DNA of 64,000 nucleotides from Streptococcus pseudopneumoniae ATCC BAA-960 = CCUG 49455 (GTDB lineage Bacteria; Bacillota; Bacilli; Lactobacillales; Streptococcaceae): NCBI RefSeq assembly GCF_002087075.1, contig NZ_MWSM01000019.1, positions 62,001 to 126,000 of the forward strand, read 5' to 3'. Shown piece by piece: positions 31,098 to 39,915 of this stretch (position 1 is its first letter; each line of letters starts with the position of its first letter). The notes under the pieces were generated by a model. It saw only the letters and a program-made list of their open reading frames with translations, ran no database searches and was not told where the DNA came from. The position numbers and the translations under genes were made by a program.

Positions 31098-31811
31098 CTA
31101 CAATAACTTCTTCTGTTCAAGATTTTTTCTAGTTGAGCTTGGTTCTGCTTGACCAAACTGTTCTGCTAGGCGCTGACTCCAACTTGTGGTCGCACGCGCC
31201 CCAGCATAGTCAGCCTGCACACGGTCATAAGCTTGGATTGCCTCAGTTGACTGTTCTTTATATTCTTCCTCAAATACCACTTGAGTCAATGGCAAGCGAG
31301 GTTTGACTTCATGTTCTTGATTTGGCACACCTAGTGCCATCCCAAAGACAGGATAGGTGTAGTCAGGCAGGTTAAAGAGCTCTGCCACTTCTTCTGACTT
31401 GTATCGAACCAAGCCAATGATGACACCACCATAGCCCAAGCTTTCAGCTGCCAACAGGGCATTTTGTCCAGCAAGAGCCACATCAACCGAACTAATCAAG
31501 AGACTTTCTACACCTTGTGGTTGGAATGTATCGATATGAAGCTGGGCTCCCTTTTCTGCTCGGTTCAAGTCTCCGACAAAGAGGAGGAAAACAGCTGACT
31601 GACGAATGGCTTCTTGAGGTACCAATTCATACAAGGCATCTTTCTTCTCTTGACTTCGTACCACAATCACAGAGTAGGATTGGAAATTCTTCCAAGACGA
31701 GGCCATCTGGGCTGCTGTCAGGATTTCAGTCAAGTCTTCCTGAGGAAGGGCTTGCTCCTTAAATCTACGCACTGAAGTATGAGCTTTCATCAGTTTAATC
31801 GTTTCTGTCAT
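31098..31811 (-). CDS. NADPH-dependent nitroreductase-family oxidoreductase
   Basis: The 237-residue FMN enzyme is of the NfrA/FRP type: MKAHTSVRRFKEQ at the N-terminus (FMN phosphate contacts), QMASSWKNFQSYSVIVV, and GYGGVIIGLVRY for the second FMN contact. It probably reduces nitro or quinone compounds or free flavin. Its start overlaps the dnaI stop (ATGA), so it is co-translated with the replication genes. The physiological substrate is not evident. Confidence 0.85.
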   Translation of the reverse strand: MTETIKLMKAHTSVRRFKEQALPQEDLTEILTAAQMASSWKNFQSYSVIVVRSQEKKDALYELVPQEAIRQSAVFLLFVGDLNRAEKGAQLHIDTFQPQGVESLLISSVDVALAGQNALLAAESLGYGGVIIGLVRYKSEEVAELFNLPDYTYPVFGMALGVPNQEHEVKPRLPLTQVVFEEEYKEQSTEAIQAYDRVQADYAGARATTSWSQRLAEQFGQAEPSSTRKNLEQKKLL

Positions 31812-32704
31812 CGACGGTTTACTCCTTCTAAACGAGTCTCCTCAGCCAAATAACGGATGCGTTCCATGACCCGTCTGGCTTCCCAGGTTTCGTCATTTCC
31901 ATGCTTCCCTTTAGCGAAATGCTGCTCCAATTCTTCAAAGTTGAAGTTGGAGGTGAAAAAGGTCGGTAAATTTTCCTGCATCCGATATTGGAGAATGACT
32001 TGTAGGATTTCATCCCGCACCCAAGCTGTTGATTGCTCGGCACCAATATCATCTAAAATCAGGACTTCAGAAAGCTTAATCTCATCCACCAAGGTCTTGA
32101 CATTACCATCACCGATAGCATTTTTGACATCAATGACAAAGCTAGGATAGTGGAGGAGAGTTGATGAGACACCGCGTTTTTCTGATAAATCATGGGCTAG
32201 GGCAGCCACCATGAAACTTTTACCCACACCAAAGTCTCCATATAAGTAAAGACCTTTTCGAATAGCTGGATATTGCTCCACGAAGGCTAATAGCTTCTCA
32301 AAAACTGGCAAACGCCCCAAATCATCCAAGTCTACTTGAGCTAAACTAGCTTTCCTGAGACTAGCTGGCAGATTGATTAACTTAAGACGGTTCTTAATAG
32401 CCGCTTCTTTTTCCGCTGCGATTAGTTCAGGAGTTTCTTCATAAGAAACGTCCGCATAACCATGATTCATAACCAAAATCGGCTTGTAGCCTTTGGCAAT
32501 ATAATCCGTATCACCACGAAGAAACTTGTCTCTCTCGGTGATGTACTGATTAAACTTGGAGATACTGCGATTCAATTCCTCTGGAGTCAAGGATTCTTGC
32601 TGGATAAAGGCCGCAACATCAGGGTCCTTCATGATTTTCTGAACCAAATCTTGATAATGAAAACGGCTAGGTTGACGTTTGAGTACGTCTCCGACACTTT
32701 CCAT
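31808..32704 (-). CDS. dnaI: Primosomal helicase loader DnaI
   Basis: The 298-residue AAA+ ATPase loads the replicative helicase at oriC and at restart sites. Walker A lies in LYGDFGVGKSFMVAALAHDL and Walker B in VLILDDIGAEQ; the N-terminal region binds the helicase. It directly follows dnaB with no gap, the conserved Firmicute order nrdR-dnaB-dnaI. Confidence 0.93.
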   Translation of the reverse strand: MESVGDVLKRQPSRFHYQDLVQKIMKDPDVAAFIQQESLTPEELNRSISKFNQYITERDKFLRGDTDYIAKGYKPILVMNHGYADVSYEETPELIAAEKEAAIKNRLKLINLPASLRKASLAQVDLDDLGRLPVFEKLLAFVEQYPAIRKGLYLYGDFGVGKSFMVAALAHDLSEKRGVSSTLLHYPSFVIDVKNAIGDGNVKTLVDEIKLSEVLILDDIGAEQSTAWVRDEILQVILQYRMQENLPTFFTSNFNFEELEQHFAKGKHGNDETWEARRVMERIRYLAEETRLEGVNRR

Positions 32705-33874
32705 CTAATCTCCTCCTTTTTCTAATCGAGCTAATAGTTCTTGTTTCTTACGTTCTAGTTCCAGACGAGTTTCCTCACTGGTTTCATTCTTATAATCTGG
32801 ATTGCTCCACTTGGGTACATTGGACTTGGTAGGACTCGGTTTACTAGCCTTTTGAGCCTGGCTCTTTTGCCCACGCTCACGGATGCGCAAGACTGCCTCT
32901 TCTGCCGAATGAATCTTTTGATAGGCATAGTCATTGGCCACTTTCATGGCATATTTCTCATTGATATTTGCCGAATCCACCTTATTAAAGGTCAATAAGA
33001 GAATGATATTGATGACTTCGTCCAGCAAGCCCAAACCAGCCATCTGTTGCAAGAGGTCTCTTTCTGTTTGGGTAATGGTTCCCTTGCGTGTTTGCTTGAT
33101 TTCTGCCAAGAACTGCAATGCCGTTTTACTTTTGGCTTCTTTGATAATAGTTGCTTCCTTAGGACTAAAGTCAGAGGAAATCGGTTTTTGAGCAATTTTT
33201 TCCCGCATGCGTTTGGTTGAAATGACCTGGGAAACAGCTGTTGACTTAGCCAATTGATAGGTTTCAAACCAAGTCCATTTCTTCTCCTCGGCAATGGCAA
33301 AGAGGTTCAAGACATCGGACTGCTCATCCGCAAAGCGAAGTCCATCTCGAGCCATGAGCTGACGAAAATGGTCCAAGTCAAAATCGTTGGCCACTTTCTT
33401 CTTGAGACCAAGGTCTTCTTGACTTCCCAGCTCTGCCAAATCTGGAAAGACTTGATTGAGTGAGACAGATATTTCTTCTCCCTCAGCACTCTCAACTTTC
33501 AAATCCTCCACAGCTGCATCGCCAATCTTTTTTTCCAAGAGTCTACGATAAACAGGGTGTTCCAAAAAATCCTGACTCGAAAGAGGAGCATGGAGGGCTA
33601 GCTGATAAACATCCCCCTTTTGATAGAGGGTCAAGAGATTAAAAGCAGATAAGATTTTCAGGGCTTTTATCAATCTATCCATTCCAAAGTTAAGATGGTT
33701 GAGAATACTTGAAAAGAGGTATTCCTTTCTGCCATTATCCCAAAAACTGATTGTATAAAGATAAAGGCTCAGTGCCTCCTGACCGATAATCGGGAGGTAA
33801 CACTGTACCAGAGATGAGGTATCTTGCGACACCCGATTATTCTTTAGATAAGAAAAACGGTCAATTGGCTTCAT
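32705..33874 (-). CDS. dnaB: Replication initiation and membrane attachment protein DnaB
   Basis: This 389-residue protein is the Firmicute DnaB primosome protein, not the replicative helicase. The N-terminal winged-helix region starts MKPIDRFSYLKNNRVSQDTS, and the C-terminal DnaB/DnaD domain has LLQQMAGLGLLDEVINIILL and NEKYAMKVANDYAYQKI with the YxxxIxxxW-like region. It helps load the helicase with DnaI. It abuts nrdR and dnaI with no spacing. Confidence 0.88.
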   Translation of the reverse strand: MKPIDRFSYLKNNRVSQDTSSLVQCYLPIIGQEALSLYLYTISFWDNGRKEYLFSSILNHLNFGMDRLIKALKILSAFNLLTLYQKGDVYQLALHAPLSSQDFLEHPVYRRLLEKKIGDAAVEDLKVESAEGEEISVSLNQVFPDLAELGSQEDLGLKKKVANDFDLDHFRQLMARDGLRFADEQSDVLNLFAIAEEKKWTWFETYQLAKSTAVSQVISTKRMREKIAQKPISSDFSPKEATIIKEAKSKTALQFLAEIKQTRKGTITQTERDLLQQMAGLGLLDEVINIILLLTFNKVDSANINEKYAMKVANDYAYQKIHSAEEAVLRIRERGQKSQAQKASKPSPTKSNVPKWSNPDYKNETSEETRLELERKKQELLARLEKGGD

Positions 33875-34348
33875 TTATCTTTCCTTTTTCTTTTTAGAGG
33901 ACTGGGTGATTTGTTGGAGCAAGCTCTCTAACTCACTGACATCCTTAAAACTACGATAGACACTGGCAAAACGCACATAGGTAATCTCGTCCAATTCAGC
34001 CAACTCCTCCATGACGAGTGACCCAATGTCCTCACTTTGAATTTCATTTTCATTTCGACCACGGAGTTTCTGTTCGATACGATTGACTACCATGTTGATT
34101 TCATCACTTGACACAGGACGTTTCTGGGCTGAGCGGATAATCCCATTAAAGATTTTATCTCTGGAGAATTGTTCCCGTGTGCCATCTTTTTTAACAACCA
34201 CTAAGGTTCTTTCTTCTACCCGTTCGTAGGTTGTAAAACGGTGTTGGCATTCGTCGCACTCACGTCTTCTACGAATGGTGTTCCCTTCTTCTGCTTGGCG
34301 ACTATCGATAACACTTGACTTGGTAGCCCCACATTTTGGACAACGCAT
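33875..34348 (-). CDS. nrdR: Transcriptional repressor NrdR
   Basis: The 157-residue regulator of ribonucleotide reductase genes has a zinc ribbon, [17 protein letters not shown] then [17 protein letters not shown] (four Cys), followed by an ATP-cone domain, [20 protein letters not shown]. The start at 34348 places the zinc ribbon at the N-terminus and follows AAGGAGGGAAAGG; an earlier in-frame Met would fall inside the promoter. Confidence 0.95.
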
Positions 34349-34375
34349 CCTTTCCCTCCTTATCGTTTTCTTTTC

Positions 34376-34403
34376 ATTATACCATTTTTTAAACGATTCC
34401 CAA
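34376..34403 (-). promoter_or_regulatory. nrdR-dnaB-dnaI promoter
   Basis: Minus strand TTGGGA (34403-34398), 16-nt spacer, TATAAT (34381-34376). It lies back to back with the GntR-operon promoter. Confidence 0.6.
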
Positions 34404-34421
34404 AACAATTCTTCTTTTTGC

Positions 34422-34450
34422 TTGACAAGTTTTTTGTTTTGTTGTATTAT
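34422..34450 (+). promoter_or_regulatory. GntR-ABC operon promoter
   Basis: TTGACA (34422-34427), 17-nt spacer, TATTAT (34445-34450), 37 bp before the regulator start. T-rich spacer. Autoregulation by the encoded GntR protein is likely for this family. Confidence 0.75.
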
Positions 34451-34487
34451 TTAATTAAGACAAAAAGATAAAAGAAAGGAGACCAAG

Positions 34488-34853
34488 ATGTCCTGGACAT
34501 TTGACAACAAAAAACCCATCTATTTACAGATTATGGAGAAAATCAAGCTTCAGATTGTTTCCCATACACTGGAAGCCAATCAACAACTTCCAACCGTGAG
34601 AGAGCTAGCGAGCGAGGCCGGTGTCAATCCAAACACCATCCAAAGAGCCTTGTCAGACCTTGAACGAGAAGGATTTGTCTACAGCAAGCGCACAACTGGA
34701 CGATTTGTGACTGAAGATAAAGAGCTGATCGCCCAATCGCGCAAACAATTATCAGAAGAAGAATTGGAACACTTCGTTTCCTCCATGACCCATTTTGGCT
34801 ATGAAAAAGAAGAACTACCAAGCGTAGTCGGCGATTATATTAAAGGAGTTTAA
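34488..34853 (+). CDS. GntR-family (YtrA type) transcriptional regulator
   Basis: The 121-residue protein has an N-terminal winged helix (KPIYLQIMEKIKLQIVSH, LPTVRELASEAGVNPNTIQRALSDLEREG) and only a short C-terminal helical tail, the YtrA subgroup that controls ABC transporters. AAAGGAG lies 7 nt before the ATG. It is followed 4 bp later by the ABC ATPase gene. Confidence 0.9.
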   Translation: MSWTFDNKKPIYLQIMEKIKLQIVSHTLEANQQLPTVRELASEAGVNPNTIQRALSDLEREGFVYSKRTTGRFVTEDKELIAQSRKQLSEEELEHFVSSMTHFGYEKEELPSVVGDYIKGV

Positions 34854-34857
34854 GCCT

Positions 34858-35553
34858 ATGTCATTACTAGCATTTGAAAATGTATCCAAATCTTATGGAG
34901 CAACCCCAGCCCTTGAAAATGTTTCCCTTGACATCCCAGCTGGAAAAATTGTTGGTCTTCTTGGGCCAAATGGCTCAGGAAAAACAACCCTGATTAAACT
35001 AATCAACGGCCTCTTACAACCAGATCAAGGACGCGTCCTTATCAACGACATGGACCCAAGCCCAGCAACCAAGGCTATCGTAGCTTATTTGCCTGATACC
35101 ACCTATCTCAATGAGCAAATGAAGGTCAAAGAAGCCCTAACCTACTTCAAGACCTTCTATAAAGATTTCAATCTTGAACGCGCCCATCATCTACTTGCAG
35201 ACCTCGGCATTGATGAAAATAGTCGTCTCAAGAAACTATCAAAAGGAAACAAGGAAAAGGTACAACTGATTTTGGTTATGAGCCGTGATGCTCGTCTTTA
35301 CGTTCTGGACGAACCCATTGGTGGGGTGGATCCAGCAGCCCGTGAGTATATCCTCAATACCATTATCAACAACTACTCCCCAACTTCTACCGTTTTGATT
35401 TCTACCCACTTGATTTCTGATATCGAGCCAATCTTGGATGAAATTGTCTTCCTCAAAGACGGAAAAGTCGTCCGTCAAGGCAATGTAGATGACATTCGCT
35501 ATGAGTCTGGTGAATCCATTGACCAGCTCTTCCGTCAGGAATTTAAGGCCTAA
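34858..35553 (+). CDS. ABC transporter ATP-binding protein
   Basis: This 231-residue ATPase has Walker A GPNGSGKTT, the signature LSKGNKEKVQLILV, Walker B LYVLDEPIGGVD and the switch His in STHLISD. It pairs with the downstream membrane protein under the YtrA-type regulator. Such transporters commonly respond to cell-wall-active compounds or export peptides. Here the substrate is unknown. Confidence 0.92.
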   Translation: MSLLAFENVSKSYGATPALENVSLDIPAGKIVGLLGPNGSGKTTLIKLINGLLQPDQGRVLINDMDPSPATKAIVAYLPDTTYLNEQMKVKEALTYFKTFYKDFNLERAHHLLADLGIDENSRLKKLSKGNKEKVQLILVMSRDARLYVLDEPIGGVDPAAREYILNTIINNYSPTSTVLISTHLISDIEPILDEIVFLKDGKVVRQGNVDDIRYESGESIDQLFRQEFKA

Positions 35554-35569
35554 GCAAAGGAGATTATTT

Positions 35570-36337
35570 ATGTTTTGGAATTTAGTTCGCTACGAATTTA
35601 AAAATGTTAACAAGTGGTATTTAGCCCTTTATGGTGCTGTGCTAGTCCTTTCTGCCCTTATCGGGATACAAGCACAGACCTATAACAATCTGCCTGTCAA
35701 AGAAAACCAACCTGTCCTACTCATTTTTCTAGCTACTGTCTTTGGTGGATTGATAATTACACTTGGGATTTCAACTCTTTTCTTGATTATCAAACGCTTC
35801 AAAGGTAGTGTCTATGATCGCCAAGGCTATCTGACTCTGACCTTGCCAGTTTCTGAGCACTATATCATCACTGCTAAATTAGTCGGAGCCTTCATCTGGT
35901 CTATACTTAGCTCGGCTGTACTGGCTCTAAGTGCTTTTCTTATTGTGACTATAACGGTTCCAGAATGGATGTCACATTATGACTTGATCCCACTTCTAGG
36001 AACATACCTTCCTCAACTCTCTCTTGTGGGGTTATCCCTCCTACTAAATACCATTTCCAGTATCCTCTGCATCTACTTGGCTATTTCCATTGGACAACTG
36101 TTCAATGAATACCGTACAGCACTCGCTGTTGCAGCCTACATTGGGATCCAAATCGTCATTGGCTTTATTGAAGTCTTCTTCAATACCAGTGCGAACTTCT
36201 ATGTCAATTCACTTGCAGGATTTAATGATAATTTCTATATGGGAGCAAGTACGGGCATTGTTGAAGAACTCATTTTCATAGCTATCTTTTACCTCGGAAC
36301 CTACTATATTTTGAGAAACAAGGTTAATTTGCAATAG
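35570..36337 (+). CDS. ABC transporter membrane subunit
   Basis: The 255-residue membrane protein (MFWNLVRYEFKNVNKWYLAL) has six predicted helices and a basic loop (IIKRFKGSVYDRQGYLTLTL) seen in ABC-2 permeases of this operon type. The start at 35570 follows AAAGGAGATT. It forms the channel for the preceding ATPase. A strong terminator follows. Confidence 0.85.
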   Translation: MFWNLVRYEFKNVNKWYLALYGAVLVLSALIGIQAQTYNNLPVKENQPVLLIFLATVFGGLIITLGISTLFLIIKRFKGSVYDRQGYLTLTLPVSEHYIITAKLVGAFIWSILSSAVLALSAFLIVTITVPEWMSHYDLIPLLGTYLPQLSLVGLSLLLNTISSILCIYLAISIGQLFNEYRTALAVAAYIGIQIVIGFIEVFFNTSANFYVNSLAGFNDNFYMGASTGIVEELIFIAIFYLGTYYILRNKVNLQ

Positions 36338-36341
36338 TTTT

Positions 36342-36394
36342 AAAATCAAAAAGGATAACATCTCATCACAGAGAGGCTATCCTTTTTGATTTTA
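36342..36394 (+). terminator. Strong bidirectional terminator
   Basis: A long inverted repeat, AAAATCAAAAAGGATA ... TATCCTTTTTGATTTT, lies 5 bp after the permease stop codon. Confidence 0.9.
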
Positions 36395-36445
36395 TCTCAT
36401 TTTCCGTCTAACTTTATCTTACAGACGAATCCTTCTAACCAATTA

Positions 36446-36588
36446 ATACTCTTCGAAAATCTCTTCAAACTACATCAGCTTCACCTTGCCGTAGGTATGG
36501 TTACTGACTTCGTCAGTTCTATCCACAACCTCAAAACCATGTTTTGAGCTGACTTCGTCAGTTCTATCTACAACCTCAAAGCAGTGCT
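36446..36588 (-). repeat. BOX element truncated at its boxA end
   Basis: The element has an intact boxC end (ATACTCTTCGAAAATCTCTT) and two boxB units. It stops within ACCTCAAAGCAGTG, and the boxA part is replaced by IS30-like transposase sequence. Confidence 0.88.
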
Positions 36589-36837
36589 AAGGAGCATATC
36601 TATTATGCACCCCCCTATGTCTCTTGGGAAAGGGGAACTAATGAGAATCACAATAGGCTCATTCGGAGATGGTTACCTAAAGGAACTAAGAAAACGACTC
36701 CCAAAGAAGTCGCATTCATCGAAAATTGGATTAATAACTATCCTAAAAAACACTTGAACTACAAGTCCCCCAGAGAAGACTTCTTGATGGAGAACTTGAA
36801 ATTTGGCAATGAAATAAAGACTATACAAATTGATTAA
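36589..36837 (+). mobile_element. IS30-family transposase 3' remnant
   Basis: The plus strand is open from 36589 to a TAA at 36837 and reads HIYYAPPYVSWERGTNENHN followed by RLIRRWLPKGTKKTTPKEVA. This is the C-terminal part of an IS30-family (IS1239-like) DDE transposase, including the catalytic Glu in WERGTNEN. The 5' three quarters of the gene and the left end are missing, so it is dead. It is fused directly to a broken BOX. Confidence 0.88.
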
Positions 36838-36849
36838 GGAATTTAAAAC

Positions 36850-36955
36850 ATAGTAGATTGAAACTAGAATAGTACACCTCTACTTCTAAAACATTCTTAG
36901 AAATCGATTTGACTGTCCTGATCGATTTATCCTGTTCTTATTTCATTTCACTATA
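36850..36955 (+). repeat. RUP element
   Basis: A 106-bp element with inverted ends ATAGTAGATTGAAAC ... TTTCATTTCACTATA and internal AGAATAGTACACC and ATCGATTTATCCTGTTCTTA. This matches the RUP family and the diverged copy at 6756-6862. The remaining gap to 37101 holds nothing I recognise. Confidence 0.82.
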
Positions 36956-37101
36956 ATTTCTAACAATATTTTAAAAACTGAACCGTACTATTTCAACTTC
37001 CATAAATTACAATATTGATAGGCACAGTTCCCATACCTGTCCAAATTCGAATAACGTTTAGTATAAATTAGAATATGACTACAACATCACAAATAATTAG
37101 A

Positions 37102-37866
37102 CTATCTATAATATCTACGATGTAACATATACATAGGAAGCACCGTTATCAAGAGCGCCAAGGCTATCAACCAGATAAGATGAAGATACAAACCTGTCAC
37201 CTCACCTCCCCATATAATACGAATCATGCAGGTAGCGTGATACAAGGGAGAAAACCAAGTCAAATCACCAAGTATTGGGGGCAAGGAAGTAATGGGAAAG
37301 AAGGTATCTGAAAACATATAAAGAGGACGGATTACCAAAACATTGTAGTAATTCAGAAATTCCCTAGACGGTGCCAAGTAGGTAAAGATTAGTCCTAAAA
37401 CACCAAACAAATAACCCACTATAAATAAAATCAGAGGAATCAATAACATCAAGACATGAAAATGCGCTGTGATAAGCATGGAAATCAGCCAAAAAATCCC
37501 ACCGAAAATCACTGCACGAATACCTGCCCAGATAGCCTGACCCACCACAATATCACTCGTATTGATTGGCGTCATCAACATAGCATCATAAGTCTTTTCA
37601 ATCTTATACTGGATAAAGGCATTGACCGTTGTTTCTGCGGTGGCCGCAGACATGGCAGTCGCAGCAATTAAACCTGTAATGACAAAATCACGGTAGAGCA
37701 TACCGTTAACATGCGTCAAATAGGCACCAACTCCAAATCCCATTGCTAAAAGATAAAAGAGGGGGTCGATAAGGTTGGGGACAATTGAAATTTTAAATAA
37801 ATTTCTAAAACTCATGTAGTTGCGTACCACAACGTGTCCGATGGACTGAAATGATAACTTAAACAT
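37102..37866 (-). CDS. ABC-2-type transporter permease (NodJ/DrrB-like)
   Basis: The 254-residue protein has six membrane helices and the ABC-2 layout: MGFGVGAYL, NAFIQYKIEKTYDAMLMTPI (cytoplasmic loop), GQAIWAGIRAVIFGGIFW, and FSDTFFPITSLPP near the C-terminus. It is the channel for the ATPase encoded just upstream (8-bp overlap). In this cluster it probably exports, or protects against, the product of the ThiF-type enzyme (inference). Confidence 0.85.
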   Translation of the reverse strand: MFKLSFQSIGHVVVRNYMSFRNLFKISIVPNLIDPLFYLLAMGFGVGAYLTHVNGMLYRDFVITGLIAATAMSAATAETTVNAFIQYKIEKTYDAMLMTPINTSDIVVGQAIWAGIRAVIFGGIFWLISMLITAHFHVLMLLIPLILFIVGYLFGVLGLIFTYLAPSREFLNYYNVLVIRPLYMFSDTFFPITSLPPILGDLTWFSPLYHATCMIRIIWGGEVTGLYLHLIWLIALALLITVLPMYMLHRRYYR

Positions 37867-38602
37867 GCAAGTCCTCCTTCTCTGTCCCAGTCAACCCCAA
37901 AAAAAGCGTCTCAAGGTTGTCAGCATCATACTTGATGAGCAAGTCTTCTACAGTTCCTTCTTCTTTGATAGTCCCTTGGTGGAGCATCAGCACCCTATCT
38001 GTCAAATATTCAATCTCATTCATATAGTGGGAAGTAATAATGATAGAAACACCTAATTCCTTCAACTCCAAAAGTTTATCCCAAATAATATTGCGGGATT
38101 GAATGTCTAAACCAACTGTCGGTTCATCTAAAATGATAATATCAGGCCGATTGATGAGAGCTCTTGCCAAGACAAGACGTCGTCGCATCCCATCCGACAG
38201 CTGATTCACCATCTTTTGCGCATGTTTGCTCAGTTGAACAAAATCCAAGAGAGAATCGATTCTCTTCCTAAGTTCGACAGATGAGATACCATAACATAGA
38301 CCGTGAGCAAAAAGATTATCATAAACATTCAAGGTCATGTCCAGCATATCCTCCTGCCCTACAATACCCAGACAAGATTTACTCTTACGACGATTGGTTT
38401 CAATATTTTGCCCCAAGATATCAATCTCTCCTGAGGAAATTGAGGTCAGTGAGTAAATCATCTTTAAAGTGGATGTTTTGCCAGCACCGTTGATTCCCAA
38501 GATACCCAAACACTCTCCTTCTCCCAATTCAAAGCTAATTCCCTTGACAGCTTCATAAGAACCATATTGCTTTTTTAGATTTTTAACACTTAACTTCTTC
38601 AC
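37859..38602 (-). CDS. ABC transporter ATP-binding protein (NodI/DrrA-like)
   Basis: This ATPase of about 247 residues has Walker A GINGAGKTST, the signature LSDGMRRRLVLARAL, Walker B IIILDEPTVGLDIQS and a switch His in TSHYMNEI. I favour the GTG at 38602, which overlaps the ThiF stop codon as GTGA and so couples translation; an upstream ATG (38629) would overlap the ThiF gene by 31 bp. It pairs with the following permease as an exporter or immunity transporter. Confidence 0.85.
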   Translation of the reverse strand: MKKLSVKNLKKQYGSYEAVKGISFELGEGECLGILGINGAGKTSTLKMIYSLTSISSGEIDILGQNIETNRRKSKSCLGIVGQEDMLDMTLNVYDNLFAHGLCYGISSVELRKRIDSLLDFVQLSKHAQKMVNQLSDGMRRRLVLARALINRPDIIILDEPTVGLDIQSRNIIWDKLLELKELGVSIIITSHYMNEIEYLTDRVLMLHQGTIKEEGTVEDLLIKYDADNLETLFLGLTGTEKEDLHV

Positions 38603-39711
38603 TCTTTCTTTCCCCCACAAATAGAGCATGTTGGATACTTTGTTAATTCATCAAAATGTTGTTCGAATGTTATAAAGTCAATTGAGAATCTTTTATTAAA
38701 TGTTAGCAATGCTTCGTATCCCCAAAAAATATATCTTAAAATTTCAAACGAAATAAAATACCCTTGAAATAGACAAGCAGGACCTAAAGCACCATTCGGA
38801 GTTCTGAACATCTCTAGTTCCAATGAATTTGTCATCGTACGAACAGTCTCCAACTCCTCAGCATACTCAGGAATTTTTTCCAAATCCTCTAAAAACTGAC
38901 AGTAATAGCACGCTGCTTTATACGGAATAATTGAATATACTTTCCCATTTTTCTTACCAACCACAGCAGACAGACATAATTTATTGTATTGAACACAGGC
39001 TTCATTGACCCAAAAATCAATATAGCCTGTTGGATAATCTGCAACATTTACTACGATATCACATTTTGAAGTTTTTATTAACTCATCGACATCCTCTTTT
39101 GAACCTATCTCTTTATCAAGTACCTCAAATTCAATTAAAGGATTAAACTTTCTAAGCGACTCTTTTGCAGCCTCTACTTTTCTTTTTCCAATATCAGATG
39201 TCGAATACAAAATTTGTCTATTGAGATTACTAGCTTCGACCGTATCAAAATCAACTGCTGTAATATGCCCTATACCTAATTCAGCCAATGCTAGACAGAT
39301 ATTACTTCCTATACCGCCAATACCTAAGAGCAAAATACGCGTCTTTTTTAATTTTAACTGATAATCATATTTTGTTAAAGATAATGTATCTAAAGTATTA
39401 AAAAAGTTAAGATTTACGGAATATCTGTCCAATTCTTCTGAAGTTAATTCAGTTGTAGTAACAAAATTATCCTCCAAATACCCTAGTGTATCTAGTAAAG
39501 AAATACTTTCTTCTACATCATTAGAAGACAAGTTATCAACTAAACTACAAATTTCATTGATTGTGTATTGTCCATTGAGGAGCTTAATGAGCTGAGTATA
39601 CTTCTCATCCAGATTCTCAATCTCAATACCATAATCTTTTCCTATACCTAATCTAATTTTATCCTTTAAAAATAGGACACTATGAATATCTTTAATTTTA
39701 GGTAAATTCAA
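38599..39711 (-). CDS. ThiF/MccB-type adenylyltransferase with N-terminal peptide-clamp-like domain
   Basis: This 370-residue E1-like enzyme adenylates a peptide C-terminus. Residues 1-85 resemble a small winged-helix peptide clamp (IKDIHSVLFLKDKIRLG ... INEICSLVDNL). The ThiF core has the nucleotide loop LLLGIGGIGSN (128-137), VDFDTVEASNLNRQ (153-166) and a zinc site made of C268xxC271 and C362xxC365. Length and layout match MccB of microcin C7-type clusters more than ThiF or MoeB. It starts with TTG at 39711, eight bases after a perfect AGGAGG. It is co-directional with an exporter and preceded by a hairpin and a tiny frame. The product is presumed to be a modified peptide (inference). Confidence 0.82.
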   Translation of the reverse strand: MNLPKIKDIHSVLFLKDKIRLGIGKDYGIEIENLDEKYTQLIKLLNGQYTINEICSLVDNLSSNDVEESISLLDTLGYLEDNFVTTTELTSEELDRYSVNLNFFNTLDTLSLTKYDYQLKLKKTRILLLGIGGIGSNICLALAELGIGHITAVDFDTVEASNLNRQILYSTSDIGKRKVEAAKESLRKFNPLIEFEVLDKEIGSKEDVDELIKTSKCDIVVNVADYPTGYIDFWVNEACVQYNKLCLSAVVGKKNGKVYSIIPYKAACYYCQFLEDLEKIPEYAEELETVRTMTNSLELEMFRTPNGALGPACLFQGYFISFEILRYIFWGYEALLTFNKRFSIDFITFEQHFDELTKYPTCSICGGKKE

Positions 39712-39739
39712 TTCTATTTCCTCCTAAAATAGACAAAAG

Positions 39740-39757
39740 GAATGGAAAAATCCATTC
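39740..39757 (-). terminator. Hairpin between the candidate peptide and the ThiF gene
   Basis: Minus strand GAATGGA-TTTT-TCCATTC followed by CTTTTG. A leaky terminator at this position would give more peptide mRNA than enzyme mRNA, as in mccA-mccB. A second perfect 14-bp palindrome (TAATCTTAAGATTA, 39782-39795) covers the stop of the candidate peptide. Confidence 0.6.
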
Positions 39758-39792
39758 ACTTTTGAAAAAATGTTGAGAATGTAATCTTAAGA

Positions 39793-39837
39793 TTAACGTC
39801 CTTCAACTGTGGATACTGCTGCAATTACTTTTGTAAT
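39793..39837 (-). CDS. Candidate precursor peptide frame upstream of the ThiF gene
   Basis: A frame reading ITKVIAAVSTVEGR and stop lies four bases after a perfect GGAGG (39846-39842). The expected start codon is ATT (39837), so initiation is doubtful: it may be a mutated ATG or the frame may be silent. The alternative is an overlapping heptapeptide frame MEVKLQK (39848-39825), whose ATG overlaps the GGAGG. Neither ends in Asn as classical microcin C precursors do. A small gene at this position is expected from the enzyme but not proven. Confidence 0.3.
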   Translation of the reverse strand: MTKVIAAVSTVEGR

Positions 39838-39915
39838 TTTACCTCCATTTAAACTCAGACAATAAAATTTAAAATATTCTCTAGTAAAACATTTTAAAAA
39901 TCTATTTATCTTGTG

